A DNA stretch of 64,000 bases from Mycobacterium sp. 1554424.7 (lineage in GTDB: Bacteria > Actinomycetota > Actinomycetes > Mycobacteriales > Mycobacteriaceae): positions 1 through 64,000 of the forward strand of contig NZ_LZSE01000136.1 of assembly GCF_001665295.1 (NCBI RefSeq). The letters are read 5' to 3'. The translations under genes and the position numbers were made by a program. Positions within the stretch are counted from its first letter, which is position 1. Each line of letters begins with the position of its first letter. Shown here one piece after another: positions 16,811 to 24,611 of the stretch. Below the pieces are notes generated by a model, which was not told where the DNA came from, ran no database searches, and saw nothing but the letters and a program-made list of their open reading frames with translations.

Positions 16811-16861
16811 ATGCACGCGGAAGCCATTCTTTGCTCCCAGTTCGTGCTTTGTTGTCGCTGA
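16811..16861 (+). CDS. leaderless Cys-codon leader peptide upstream of subI
   Basis: A 16-codon ORF, MHAEAILCSQFVLCCR, with one Cys codon and then two adjacent Cys codons just before the C-terminal Arg and stop. There is no ribosome site, but a TANNNT box lies 7 nt upstream. In M. smegmatis, leaderless polycysteine ORFs ahead of sulfur-assimilation operons, including the subI sulfate importer, are known to sense cysteine by ribosome pausing and to control the downstream gene. Position, leaderless context and codons match that mechanism. The coding stretch also pairs with downstream RNA (see 16834-16964). No function for the peptide itself is implied. Confidence 0.8.
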   Translation: MHAEAILCSQFVLCCR

Positions 16862-16964
16862 CTCGTAAGCCCGTGCGCGGACTGGGAGTTGGTGAAGACC
16901 GTTGAGTTTCTAGCGCCTTCCGCGACCACGGGACCGATCCACAGAAAGTCCCCCACTGGAAGGC
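16834..16964 (+). promoter_or_regulatory. cysteine attenuator: paired elements and sequestered SD of subI
   Basis: CTCCCAGT (16834-16841, inside the leader ORF) is the exact complement of ACTGGGAG (16881-16888). GCCTTCC (16915-16921) is the exact complement of GGAAGGC (16958-16964), which is the ribosome site of subI. A ribosome paused on the Cys codons would disturb the first pairing and could change access to the second. The elements are visible; the folding order is inferred. Confidence 0.65.
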
Positions 16965-16970
16965 CACCGA

Positions 16971-18017
16971 TTGCTCAGCGACATCAGGAGCGCACCGCGC
17001 GGGCGGCACGCCCGCCATATCGCCGCGCTGACCCTCGTGGTCGGCGTGGTCGCGGCATGCGGCGGCGGTGCCAGCGACATCGTGGGCGGGGCGGGCCCGG
17101 CCAGCGCGAACAACAAGATCACGCTGGTCGCCTATTCGGTCCCGGAACCCGGCTGGAGCAAGGTGATTCCGGCATTCAACGCCTCCCAGGAGGGCAGGGG
17201 AGTGCAGGTCATCACGTCCTACGGGGCCTCCGCCGATCAGTCGCGGGGTGTCGTCGAAGGCAAGCCGGCGGACATCGTGAACTTCTCGGTCGAGCCGGAC
17301 ATCACCCGACTGGTCAAGGCCGGCAAGGTCTCCGCGGACTGGGACAAGGGCGCCCGCAACGGCATTCCCTTCGGGTCGGTGGTGACACTCGTTGTGCGCA
17401 AAGGCAACCCGAAAAACATCCGCGATTGGGACGATCTGCTGCGCCCGGGCGTCGAGGTCGTCACGCCCAGCCCGCTCAGTTCGGGGGGCGCCAAGTGGAA
17501 CCTGCTCGCCCCGTACGCGGTTAAAAGCGAAGGTGGTCGGGATCCCAACGCCGGCGTCGGTTTCATCAGCAAGCTGGTTCACGAGCACGTCAAATTGCGT
17601 CCGAGCTCGGGGCGTCTGGCCACCGGTGTCTTCGTCGAGGGCAGCGGTGACGTGTTGATCAGCTACGAGAACGAGGCCATCGCCAGTGAGCGGCAAGGCA
17701 AACCGGTGGAACACGTCAACCCGACACAGACCTTCAAGATCGAGAACCCGCTGGCGGTGGTGAGCACCAGCGCGCACCTGGATTCCGCGACCGCGTTCAA
17801 GAATTTCCAATACACCTTCGAGGCGCAGAAGTTGTGGGCGCAGGCCGGTTTCCGACCGGTCGACCCCGCCGTGGCCGACAAGTTCCGCGACCAGTACCCG
17901 GTGCCGGTGAAACTGTGGACGATCGCCGACCTCGGCGGCTGGAGCAAGGTGGACGCGCAGCTGTTCGACAGGAGCGGCGGCAGCATCACCAAGGTCTATC
18001 TGGAGGCCACCGGATGA
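16971..18017 (+). CDS. subI: sulfate ABC transporter substrate-binding lipoprotein
   Basis: A 348-residue periplasmic-type sulfate/thiosulfate-binding protein. The signal ends in a lipobox with Cys30 (VVGVVAAC), so it should be lipid-anchored on the outer face of the membrane. Family motifs include LVAYSVPEPGW, SYGASADQSRGV, ADIVNFSVEPDI, PSPLSSGGAKWNLLAPYA and GDVLISYENEAI. It captures sulfate and delivers it to CysT/CysW. TTG start 16971 has CTGGAAGG 7 nt upstream, and that ribosome site can be hidden in a hairpin. The stop overlaps the cysT start (ATGA). Expression is expected to rise when cysteine is low. Confidence 0.93.
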   Translation: MLSDIRSAPRGRHARHIAALTLVVGVVAACGGGASDIVGGAGPASANNKITLVAYSVPEPGWSKVIPAFNASQEGRGVQVITSYGASADQSRGVVEGKPADIVNFSVEPDITRLVKAGKVSADWDKGARNGIPFGSVVTLVVRKGNPKNIRDWDDLLRPGVEVVTPSPLSSGGAKWNLLAPYAVKSEGGRDPNAGVGFISKLVHEHVKLRPSSGRLATGVFVEGSGDVLISYENEAIASERQGKPVEHVNPTQTFKIENPLAVVSTSAHLDSATAFKNFQYTFEAQKLWAQAGFRPVDPAVADKFRDQYPVPVKLWTIADLGGWSKVDAQLFDRSGGSITKVYLEATG

Positions 18018-18904
18018 CCGCCGCCGTTCTCCCCGACCCGGAGGCAACCCGGCCGGAACTCGTCGCATCCCGCGTGGAGCTCCCGGAGCCACGTCCCCCG
18101 CGTGCGCCCGCCCCGCCGGGGGGTACGTCGCTTCAGGTCGGGGTAGCGACCCTATGGCTCTCGCTGATCGTGCTGCTGCCGCTGGCCGCCATCGCCTGGC
18201 AGGCCGTCGGCGGGGGCTGGCAGGCTTTCTGGCTGGCGGTCACGTCGCACGCCGCGCTGGAGTCGTTCAAGGTGACGCTGACAGTTTCGGTGGTGGTCAC
18301 CGTCGTCAACCTGCTGTTCGGGCTGGCGACCGCGTGGGTGCTGGTGCGCGACAACTTCATCGGCAAAGGAGTGCTCGACGCCATCATCGACCTGCCGTTC
18401 GCGTTGCCGACCATCGTCACCAGCCTGGTGATGCTGGCCCTGTACGGCAAGGGCAGCCCGATCGGCGTCCATTTGCAGCACACCCCGCCGGGGGTGGCGG
18501 TGGCGTTGATTTTCGTGACGCTCCCGATGGTGGTGCGGGCCATCCAGCCGGTGCTGCTGGAGATCGACCGGGAAGCCGAGGAGGCCGCGGCGTCGCTGGG
18601 TGCGACCGGTCCGAAGGTCTTCGCGTCGATCGTGTTGCCGTCGCTGACGCCGGCGTTGCTGTCGGGGGCGGGCCTGGCGTTCTCGCGTTGTATCGGCGAG
18701 TTCGGCTCGGTGGTGACGATCGGCGGCCAGGTGCCCGGCAAGACCGAAGTGTCCTCGCAGTGGATACGCGCCCTGATCGAGAACGACGACCGCACCGGCG
18801 CCGCCGCGATATCCATTGTCTTGCTGTCGATTTCGTTCACCGTCCTGCTGCTCTTGCGGCTCGCGGGCGGCCGGCGGGCCAAACGCGAGGAGAAGGCCGC
18901 ATGA
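18014..18904 (+). CDS. cysT: sulfate ABC transporter permease CysT
   Basis: A 296-residue inner-membrane permease with six helices after a Pro-rich cytosolic N-terminus of about 40 residues. The coupling loop carries the EAA motif EEAAASLGATGPKVFASIVLP near residues 190-210. GEFGSVVTIGGQVPGKTEVSS is typical of CysT/CysU. It forms the translocation channel with CysW. Four-base overlaps with both subI and cysW show tight operon coupling. Confidence 0.93.
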   Translation: MTAAVLPDPEATRPELVASRVELPEPRPPRAPAPPGGTSLQVGVATLWLSLIVLLPLAAIAWQAVGGGWQAFWLAVTSHAALESFKVTLTVSVVVTVVNLLFGLATAWVLVRDNFIGKGVLDAIIDLPFALPTIVTSLVMLALYGKGSPIGVHLQHTPPGVAVALIFVTLPMVVRAIQPVLLEIDREAEEAAASLGATGPKVFASIVLPSLTPALLSGAGLAFSRCIGEFGSVVTIGGQVPGKTEVSSQWIRALIENDDRTGAAAISIVLLSISFTVLLLLRLAGGRRAKREEKAA

Positions 18905-19710
18905 CGTCGGCCCGCTACGCGCTGCGCTCGGTGGTGCTGGCCTACCTCGGCGTCGTCCTGGTCGCGCCGGTGGCCATCATTTTGTGGCGCACGATCCGGC
19001 CCGGTTTGGCCCAGTTCTACGCGTGGATCAGCACGCCGGCCGCGATCTCGGCCCTGGATTTGTCGCTGCTGGTGGTGGCCATCGTGGTCCCGCTCAACGT
19101 CATATTCGGTGTCTTGGTTTCACTCCTGTTGGCACGCAGCAGATTCCGCGGCAAGGGTGTGTTGCAGACGATCGTGGACCTGCCGTTCGCCGTCTCGCCG
19201 ATCATCGTGGGGGTGGCGTTGATCGTGCTCTGGGGCTCGGCCGGCGCGCTGGGCTTCGTCGAAAGAGACCTCGGCATTCCGGTGATCTTCAGTACCCCCG
19301 GCATCGTGCTGGCCAGCATCTTCGTCACCCTGCCGTTCGTGGTCCGCGAGGTCCAACCGGTGCTGCAGGAAGTGGGGACCGAGCAGGAGCAGGCGGCCGC
19401 GACGCTGGGTTCGGGTTGGTGGCAGACGTTTTGGCGGATCACGCTGCCGTCGATCCGGTGGGGGTTGATATACGGCATCCTGTTGACCACCGCGCGCACC
19501 CTCGGCGAATTCGGCGGGGTCATCATGGTCTCGTCCAACCTCCCCGGGGAATCGCAAACGCTGACGTTGCTGGTCAACGATCGCTACAACCGCGGGGCCG
19601 AATACGGCGCCTACGCCCTGTCGACGCTGATGATGGGCGTCGCGGTCGCGTTTCTGATCGTCAAGGCCATTCTGCTCATTCGCCGGGCGCGAGCGCGGGC
19701 GCAGGCATGA
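18901..19710 (+). CDS. cysW: sulfate ABC transporter permease CysW
   Basis: A 269-residue second permease subunit with six membrane helices and the EAA loop [20 protein letters not shown] followed by [12 protein letters not shown]. The C-terminal [19 protein letters not shown] segment and the [20 protein letters not shown] helix are characteristic of CysW. It pairs with CysT and the ATPase CysA to import sulfate or thiosulfate. The start overlaps cysT by 4 bases; cysA follows after 16 bp. Confidence 0.93.
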   Translation: MTSARYALRSVVLAYLGVVLVAPVAIILWRTIRPGLAQFYAWISTPAAISALDLSLLVVAIVVPLNVIFGVLVSLLLARSRFRGKGVLQTIVDLPFAVSPIIVGVALIVLWGSAGALGFVERDLGIPVIFSTPGIVLASIFVTLPFVVREVQPVLQEVGTEQEQAAATLGSGWWQTFWRITLPSIRWGLIYGILLTTARTLGEFGGVIMVSSNLPGESQTLTLLVNDRYNRGAEYGAYALSTLMMGVAVAFLIVKAILLIRRARARAQA

Positions 19711-19726
19711 CAAGGAGATAGCAACC

Positions 19727-20800
19727 ATGACCGAAACCGGAAACGACCCGACCGCCTACGCGATCACGGTTCGCGACGCGTACAAGCGCTACGGCGATTT
19801 TGTCGCGCTGGATCACGTCGACTTCGTGGTGCCCAAGGGGTCGTTGACGGCGTTGTTGGGGCCCAGTGGTTCGGGCAAGTCGACGCTGTTGCGCGCGATC
19901 GCCGGGCTGGATCAGCCCGACAGCGGCACCGTCACCATCAACGGACAGGATGTCACCGGGGTGCCGCCGCAGCGCCGGGGCATCGGGTTTGTGTTTCAGC
20001 ATTACGCGGCGTTCAAGCACCTGACGGTGCGCGACAATGTGGCCTACGGGCTCAAGATCCGCAAGCGGCCCAAGGCCGAGATCAAGGAGAAGGTGGAGAA
20101 CCTGCTGGAGGTGGTGGGGCTCAGCGGCTTTCAGACCCGTTATCCCAATCAGCTCTCCGGTGGTCAGCGCCAGCGCATGGCGTTGGCCCGCGCGCTGGCG
20201 GTGGATCCGCAGGTGTTGTTGCTCGACGAGCCGTTCGGGGCGCTGGATGCCAAGGTGCGTGAGGACTTGCGGGCGTGGTTGCGCCGCCTGCACGACGAGG
20301 TGCATGTCACGACGGTGTTGGTGACCCACGATCAGCAGGAGGCGCTGGATGTGGCCGATCGCATCGCGGTGCTCAACAAGGGCCGTGTCGAGCAGGTCGG
20401 GTCGCCGCTGGAGGTGTATGACTCCCCGGCGAACACCTTCGTGATGTCGTTTTTGGGCGCGGTGTCCGTGCTCGACGGCGCGCTGGTGCGCCCGCACGAC
20501 ATTCGGGTGGGCCGCAACCCCGAGATGGCGGTGGCCGGCGGGGACGGCAGCGCGGCGTCGGTCGGGGTGGTGCGCGCCACCGTGGACCGGGTGGTGGCGC
20601 TGGGCTTCGAGGTGCGCGTGGAGCTGACCGCCGAGGCGACCGGGGGCCCGTTCACCGCCCAGATCACCCGCGGCGACGCCGAGGCCCTGGCCCTGCGCGA
20701 CGGTGACACCGTCTACGTGCGAGCCACCCGGGTGCCGCCGGTAGCCGGCGAGGTGACGGGTCCCACCGACGCGGAACGGGCGGGACTGAGGACCGCCTGA
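19727..20800 (+). CDS. cysA: sulfate ABC transporter ATP-binding protein CysA
   Basis: A 357-residue ATPase. It shows Walker [10 protein letters not shown] near residue 45, the Q-loop in [10 protein letters not shown], signature [15 protein letters not shown], Walker [14 protein letters not shown], and switch His in [17 protein letters not shown]-terminal TOBE-like regulatory domain (residues about 240-345) has [13 protein letters not shown] and [12 protein letters not shown], as in sulfate and molybdate importers. It energises CysTW. ATG 19727 has AAGGAG 9 nt upstream. It is the last gene of the operon and faces a DUF732 gene. Confidence 0.94.
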   Translation: MTETGNDPTAYAITVRDAYKRYGDFVALDHVDFVVPKGSLTALLGPSGSGKSTLLRAIAGLDQPDSGTVTINGQDVTGVPPQRRGIGFVFQHYAAFKHLTVRDNVAYGLKIRKRPKAEIKEKVENLLEVVGLSGFQTRYPNQLSGGQRQRMALARALAVDPQVLLLDEPFGALDAKVREDLRAWLRRLHDEVHVTTVLVTHDQQEALDVADRIAVLNKGRVEQVGSPLEVYDSPANTFVMSFLGAVSVLDGALVRPHDIRVGRNPEMAVAGGDGSAASVGVVRATVDRVVALGFEVRVELTAEATGGPFTAQITRGDAEALALRDGDTVYVRATRVPPVAGEVTGPTDAERAGLRTA

Positions 20801-20811
20801 CCCGCACCCGG

Positions 20812-21132
20812 TTACCCGATCGTCGTGCGGTATTGCGGGCAGTACGCGGAGGCCGAAAGTCCCAGGAAGAACCCGGCTTGCCGGGCCGAGAGATTCGCGT
20901 CCTTGATCAGCTTCATCACCAGCAGGGGTCGCGTCGTGCCCTGGTCGAGTAGGGCACACATGTTCCGGCCCATCGCAATGGCGGTGTTGTTATCGGAAAT
21001 CGGGATCCCCTGGGCGGCAAGGGCCGCGATGAAAGCGTCGTCGTTTTGGTCCGCCCAGGCCGGCGCGGCGGCGCACAGCAGGGCCGCGATGAATGTCGAC
21101 CACGTCCCAAGACCTACCCTCGCGTGGGCCAC
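20812..21132 (-). CDS. secreted DUF732 protein
   Basis: A 106-residue exported protein: signal peptide 1-27 (FIAALLCAAAPAWA cut before DQ), then the DUF732 pattern DDAFIAALAAQGIPIS, GRNMCALLDQG and the C-terminal SASAYCPQY. The two Cys probably form a disulfide outside the membrane. DUF732 proteins are small mycobacterial exports of unknown role. Its closest visible relative is the next gene (21214-21588), so the pair looks like a tandem duplication. Confidence 0.85.
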   Translation of the reverse strand: MAHARVGLGTWSTFIAALLCAAAPAWADQNDDAFIAALAAQGIPISDNNTAIAMGRNMCALLDQGTTRPLLVMKLIKDANLSARQAGFFLGLSASAYCPQYRTTIG

Positions 21133-21213
21133 GGTTCCTCTTTATGCGGACGAATTTGCTCCTATGCAAAATAACTCGGCCGCGCGCCGCACGAAAGCGC
21201 CACGTCCTGGCGC

Positions 21214-21588
21214 TCACATCATCGGCGGGAACGGCACCATCCAGATCATCGAATTGTCGGTCTTGCCCTTGTATTGCGGGCAATAGGCCGCCACCGAGAG
21301 GCCGACGAAGTATCCGGCTTGCTTCGGCGAAAGCGGTGTTTCCTTCACAATCCCCATCGCCACCGCGGTCGACGCCTCGCCCTTGTCGAATCCGGCGCAC
21401 ACCGTGTGGCCCATCGAGACCGCGGCGTTGCGGTCGGACATGGTGATCCCATTCTTGGCGAGCGCCGCGATAAACGCGTCGTCAAGTGGCTCCGCGGAGG
21501 CGGGCGCCGCGCCGAATAGCGCGGCAGCGGACAGTAAGACCCCGCAGGCTGTCGACCACTTCGCGGGACCCGCGTTCGTCCGGGTCAT
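21214..21588 (-). CDS. secreted DUF732 protein, paralogue
   Basis: A 124-residue exported protein with a signal peptide to about residue 32 (LLSAAALFGAAPASA), the DUF732 core LDDAFIAALAKNGITMSDRN, GHTVCAGFDKG and VAAYCPQYKGK. A hydrophobic, Met/Pro-rich tail (IWMVPFPPMM) is absent from the neighbouring copy. Both copies share the Ala-Ala-Leu-Ala core and Cys positions. Function unknown. An 81-bp gap separates it from the downstream copy, so the two may be cotranscribed. Confidence 0.85.
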   Translation of the reverse strand: MTRTNAGPAKWSTACGVLLSAAALFGAAPASAEPLDDAFIAALAKNGITMSDRNAAVSMGHTVCAGFDKGEASTAVAMGIVKETPLSPKQAGYFVGLSVAAYCPQYKGKTDNSMIWMVPFPPMM

Positions 21589-21927
21589 GGCCTCCCCCTC
21601 AACGGGTGAATCGGCTTCAAGTCAAGAACGACTTCGTTGAACGGTAACCGAACTCTGGGCATTCTTCTCGTCGAGCGGCCGCAAGAATTCCGCAAGAACT
21701 TCGCGACGAAGCGGCAAGCGCCGGGGAGCAACGTATGGGCTGCCGGTCACGGCGACCGGTCCGCAAGAAAGTTCGTAAGAAAAAGTGTCCGACCGCGGGG
21801 GAGCGGTGGCTCTTATTTATGCGAGCGACCCACCGGGTCTCGGCGGTCGGAGATCTTGGGACCGGTAGCGGCGCGGAACGGGTCGACTTGCACACAACTA
21901 CAGACCACTCACCCGAGAGGAAGCCCC
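21589..21927. other. divergent intergenic region carrying repeat element B
   Basis: Some 340 bp between a DUF732 gene (minus) and the CDP-alcohol transferase gene (plus). Its only recognisable structure is the 11-bp repeat element at 21680-21783. Open frames crossing it lack a credible start and composition. Confidence 0.6.
21680..21783 (+). repeat. 11-bp direct-repeat element B (four plus two units)
   Basis: Units CGCAAGAATTC, CGCAAGAACTT, CGCGACGAAGC and GGCAAGCGCCG run from 21680 to 21723. Two further units, CGCAAGAAAGT and TCGTAAGAAAA, stand at 21762-21783. The array is the sister of those at 12526 and 32806. It lies about 145-250 bp upstream of the phospholipid operon start. Confidence 0.68.
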
Positions 21928-22794
21928 GTGAGCACCGACCTCGACAACGCGCCGACACCGCGCACGCGCGGCATCAGCACGCTGACCCCCGTGAGCGAGC
22001 CGCGCATCGCCCACCGCGGCTGCTACACGTCGGGATCCCGCGCGCTGGCGGCGACCGAGACGTCCACGCTTCCCCGGATCAAGGTCGTCGAAGTGACCCC
22101 GTTGCCGACGGCATCGAAGGCACCGCGGAAATGGCAGGGCCTCTACGCGCTGAAGCCGTGGTACACCCGCCGGTTGACGCCGATCGTGAATGTCGCCGTG
22201 CGCCGGCACATCTCACCGGACGTGTTCACCGTCCTCGGGGTCCTGGCGGCCGGCGCGGCCGGGGTCACCGTCGCGCTGGGCTGGTGGCCGCTGGCGGCGC
22301 TGTTTTTGGCGCTGCGCCTGGCCGGGGCCAACCTCGACGGCGCGGTCGCCCGCGCTCGCGGCGTCAGCCGGCCGTGGGGATTCGTCGTCAACGAGATCGG
22401 CGATCGTGCCTCGGACCTGCTGACCTTCGCCGGGCTCGCGGTGTGGGCGGCGCGGCAGCGCGGGCCCGGGCTGCACTGGCTGTCCTGGCCGGTGCTCATG
22501 GTGCTGGTGGCCGCGCTGGCCGCGACCCTGCCCACCTTCGCGTCGCTGGCCGGGGCGGCCGCCGGCGCGCCGCGGCGCAACGGCGGCCCGCTAGGCAAGA
22601 CCGAACGCTGCCTGTTCGTCCTGTTGGCCACGGCGTTCCCGGTCATCCTGCCGGTGGTGTGCACCCAGCTGGTGAACGGCTCGCTGATCACGGCCGCGCT
22701 GCGGCTGCGGGCCGCCCACCGGGAGCTGGCGGCGAAGCGTCAGGACGGGCCGGCCGCCGAGGCCACGCAGGAATTGGCGGTGCGGGCATCATGA
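21928..22794 (+). CDS. CDP-alcohol phosphatidyltransferase family protein, altered active site
   Basis: A 288-residue protein with about 100 cytosolic residues and then a six-helix CDP-alcohol phosphotransferase core. The family motif D-x2-DG-x2-AR-x8-G-x3-D-x3-D is recognisable at NLDGAVARARGV...GFVVNEIGD. However, the first Asp is Ala and the third is Asn, so two of four metal-binding Asp residues are missing. The family joins CDP-activated lipids to alcohols such as glycerol-phosphate or inositol-phosphate. Activity may be changed or lost. GTG 21928 has GAGAGG upstream. The stop overlaps the acyltransferase start by 4 bases, and a CdsA-like gene converges from the other side. Confidence 0.78.
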   Translation: MSTDLDNAPTPRTRGISTLTPVSEPRIAHRGCYTSGSRALAATETSTLPRIKVVEVTPLPTASKAPRKWQGLYALKPWYTRRLTPIVNVAVRRHISPDVFTVLGVLAAGAAGVTVALGWWPLAALFLALRLAGANLDGAVARARGVSRPWGFVVNEIGDRASDLLTFAGLAVWAARQRGPGLHWLSWPVLMVLVAALAATLPTFASLAGAAAGAPRRNGGPLGKTERCLFVLLATAFPVILPVVCTQLVNGSLITAALRLRAAHRELAAKRQDGPAAEATQELAVRAS

Positions 22795-23426
22795 CCGCGA
22801 CCCGAATCAGCAGCGTGTTGCGGCACCGGCTGTGGCGGGCGGTGTGCGCCGTTTCCGGCGGGCTGACCGTGACCGGCAGTTGGAGCCTGCTGGGCGGTTG
22901 CGTGGTCGTGGCCAACCACTCCTCCCACGCCGACACCGCCGTGCTGCTGGCCGCGCTGCCCGCCGGCGCCCAGCCGGTGTTCGCCGCGGCGGCCGACTAC
23001 TGGTTCGACGTGCCGGTGCGCCGATTCGTGGCGTCCTCGTTGATCGGCATCCTGCCCGTGCGGCGGTCCGGCAAGGACACCTACGCCCAGCTGCTGGCCG
23101 CGGCCCGCCCGGCGCTCGAGGCCGGACGCACCGTCGTCATCTACCCCGAGGGCACCCGGTCCACCGACGGCACCCTCGCCGAATTCCGCTCCGGCGCAGT
23201 CCGATTGGCGCGCGACTGCGGCGTGCCGATCGTCCCGGTCGCCGTGCTGGGCACCGCGGAGGTGCTGCCCAAGGGCGCGAGCTTCATCTCCCACGCGCCG
23301 ATGCAGGTCCGCATCGGCGAGCCCGTCGACCCGGCGCTCACGTCCGCGGCGCAGCTGCGGGAGCAGGTCGTGGCCCTGCGGGACGGCTCGTCGCCCAAGC
23401 CGCTGCGGCTGGCGCACGCCGCGTGA
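22791..23426 (+). CDS. PlsC-type 1-acylglycerol-3-phosphate acyltransferase
   Basis: A 211-residue acyltransferase of the LPLAT family. It has the catalytic HxxxxD motif in NHSSHADT (residues about 43-50), a FDVPVRR acceptor-site block and PEGTRS (residues about 121-126). Such enzymes move an acyl chain to lysophosphatidate or related lipids at the inner membrane face. It is translationally coupled (ATGA) to the CDP-alcohol transferase and lies opposite a CdsA-like gene, so the three cover successive steps of phospholipid assembly. Which lipid is made is not evident. Confidence 0.87.
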   Translation: MTATRISSVLRHRLWRAVCAVSGGLTVTGSWSLLGGCVVVANHSSHADTAVLLAALPAGAQPVFAAAADYWFDVPVRRFVASSLIGILPVRRSGKDTYAQLLAAARPALEAGRTVVIYPEGTRSTDGTLAEFRSGAVRLARDCGVPIVPVAVLGTAEVLPKGASFISHAPMQVRIGEPVDPALTSAAQLREQVVALRDGSSPKPLRLAHAA

Positions 23427-23493
23427 TGCTGCCGTATCGGGCCCCGCACCGAGCGTGAACTGGGTGCGACATTTTGCGACTTTTTCGCCGCCA

Positions 23494-23521
23494 GTGCACG
23501 TTCGGCGCGGCGGACGTGCAC
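23494..23521. terminator. hairpin between convergent lipid genes
   Basis: GTGCACG (23494-23500) and CGTGCAC (23515-23521) are perfect inverted arms around a 14-nt loop, between two convergent stop codons. A bidirectional terminator is likely. Confidence 0.45.
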
Positions 23522-23539
23522 GCCGCGTGACGCGGCGGC

Positions 23540-24445
23540 TCAGCCGAGGAGATAGGCCAGCGGCAGGACCAGCAACAGCGAGTCGATCCGGTCGAGCAGA
23601 CCGCCGAATCCCGGCAGCCACGTGCCCGCGTCCTTGACCTGGGCCTGCCGCTTCACCATCGATTCGACGAGGTCGCCGAGCACACCGCCGAACGCCACAG
23701 CCACCAGCAGGCCGAGGGTCATCGTGCCGAGCAACGTCAGCACGAGAAACGCCCCCACCACCGCGCCGACCAACCCGCCGACGGTCTTGTTGGGGCTCAA
23801 CGGGGACAACGGCTTTCGGGCCCACCGGAAGAACCGCATGCCCTTCCCGCCGCACCAGGCCGCGACGTCGGTGGCCGCGGCCGCGAAGCACACCAGATAC
23901 GCGTCCGACCACAGCGTCACCAGGTGCGCGAGGGACCAACAGATCCACACGGAACCGAACGCGGTGAACGTGGTTCGCCTGCTGCCGTGTTCGACGTCGC
24001 CGCTGAAGACCGAGGGCAGCGCACACGCCAGCACGATGATCGGTGCGAGCCGCAGCAGCGGCGGATGCAGCCAGGCCGCAAGCGGATACAGCACGGCCAG
24101 CGCCAGCAGCAGATACGTGTCGACCTTCCCGAGCTTCACCAGGCGCGCGTACTCGAACACCGCGACCACGGCCAGCGCGGCCGCCAGCGCCGCGGTGGTG
24201 CCCCGGCCTATCCAGATGGGGATACCGACGACCGGCGCGATCATCACCCACGTGGTCCACCGCCGGATCAGCTCGCGCCGGCGCGACGCAAGCACCACGA
24301 CGCCGGCGATGACCAGGATCACCACGGTGACCCACAGGAAAAACACCGACCGCGCGTACAGGTGCACGTGCAGCGGACCCACGTCGAAGTTGAGCGGCAC
24401 CCGCCGATCCATGTGCAGGATCCGCAGGTAATAGTCGACCAGCAT
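23540..24445 (-). CDS. CdsA-like phosphatidate cytidylyltransferase
   Basis: A 301-residue membrane enzyme with about eight helices and the C-terminal CdsA signature. SMVKRQAQVKDAGTWLPGFG then GLLDRIDS matches S-x-x-KR-x4-KD-x-G-x2-LPG-x-GG-x-x-DR-x-D, except that the usual His of the HGG part is Phe. CdsA makes CDP-diacylglycerol from phosphatidate and CTP. DVAAWCGGKG and SPNKTVGGLVGA are also conserved. Mycobacteria need a main CdsA elsewhere, so this is probably a second, accessory enzyme acting with the convergent acyltransferase and CDP-alcohol transferase. E. coli ynbABC is a similar gene set. Confidence 0.83.
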   Translation of the reverse strand: MLVDYYLRILHMDRRVPLNFDVGPLHVHLYARSVFFLWVTVVILVIAGVVVLASRRRELIRRWTTWVMIAPVVGIPIWIGRGTTAALAAALAVVAVFEYARLVKLGKVDTYLLLALAVLYPLAAWLHPPLLRLAPIIVLACALPSVFSGDVEHGSRRTTFTAFGSVWICWSLAHLVTLWSDAYLVCFAAAATDVAAWCGGKGMRFFRWARKPLSPLSPNKTVGGLVGAVVGAFLVLTLLGTMTLGLLVAVAFGGVLGDLVESMVKRQAQVKDAGTWLPGFGGLLDRIDSLLLVLPLAYLLG

Positions 24446-24486
24446 CAGCGTGGCCCGTCCACATCAGCCTCCCAGCAAACTGTGGT

Positions 24487-24510
24487 CCAGGAAACGATAA
24501 GCTGTCCTGG
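24487..24510. promoter_or_regulatory. inverted repeat CCAGGA-N12-TCCTGG
   Basis: Perfect 6-bp arms flank a spacer that contains TAAGCT, a possible -10 box. A further CCAGGA half-site follows at 24516-24521. It lies about 100 bp before the N-acetylglutaminylglutamine operon and is a candidate operator. Confidence 0.4.
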
Positions 24511-24611
24511 CCGATCCAGGAAATGAAATCGCGTCAACGGGCTCCGTGTCGGCTACCTGCCGCGCGGGCCGCATTGGGCGTCCGGGATGGGCTCGCGGTA
24601 GGGTCAGGGGA

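Noticed and set aside
16469-16816. 115-codon minus-strand frame before the sulfate operon
   Set aside because: Arg/Pro-rich composition, no ribosome site and overlap with the subI leader promoter make it a GC artefact.
23427-23539. Transposon-like or MIRU element between the lipid genes
   Set aside because: Only short recurring words (GTGCACG, TTCGGCGC) are present; no target duplication or ORF.
24546-24611. Upstream start for the asparagine-synthase-type gene
   Set aside because: Class II amidotransferases need Cys directly after the initiator; only GTG 24612 gives this.
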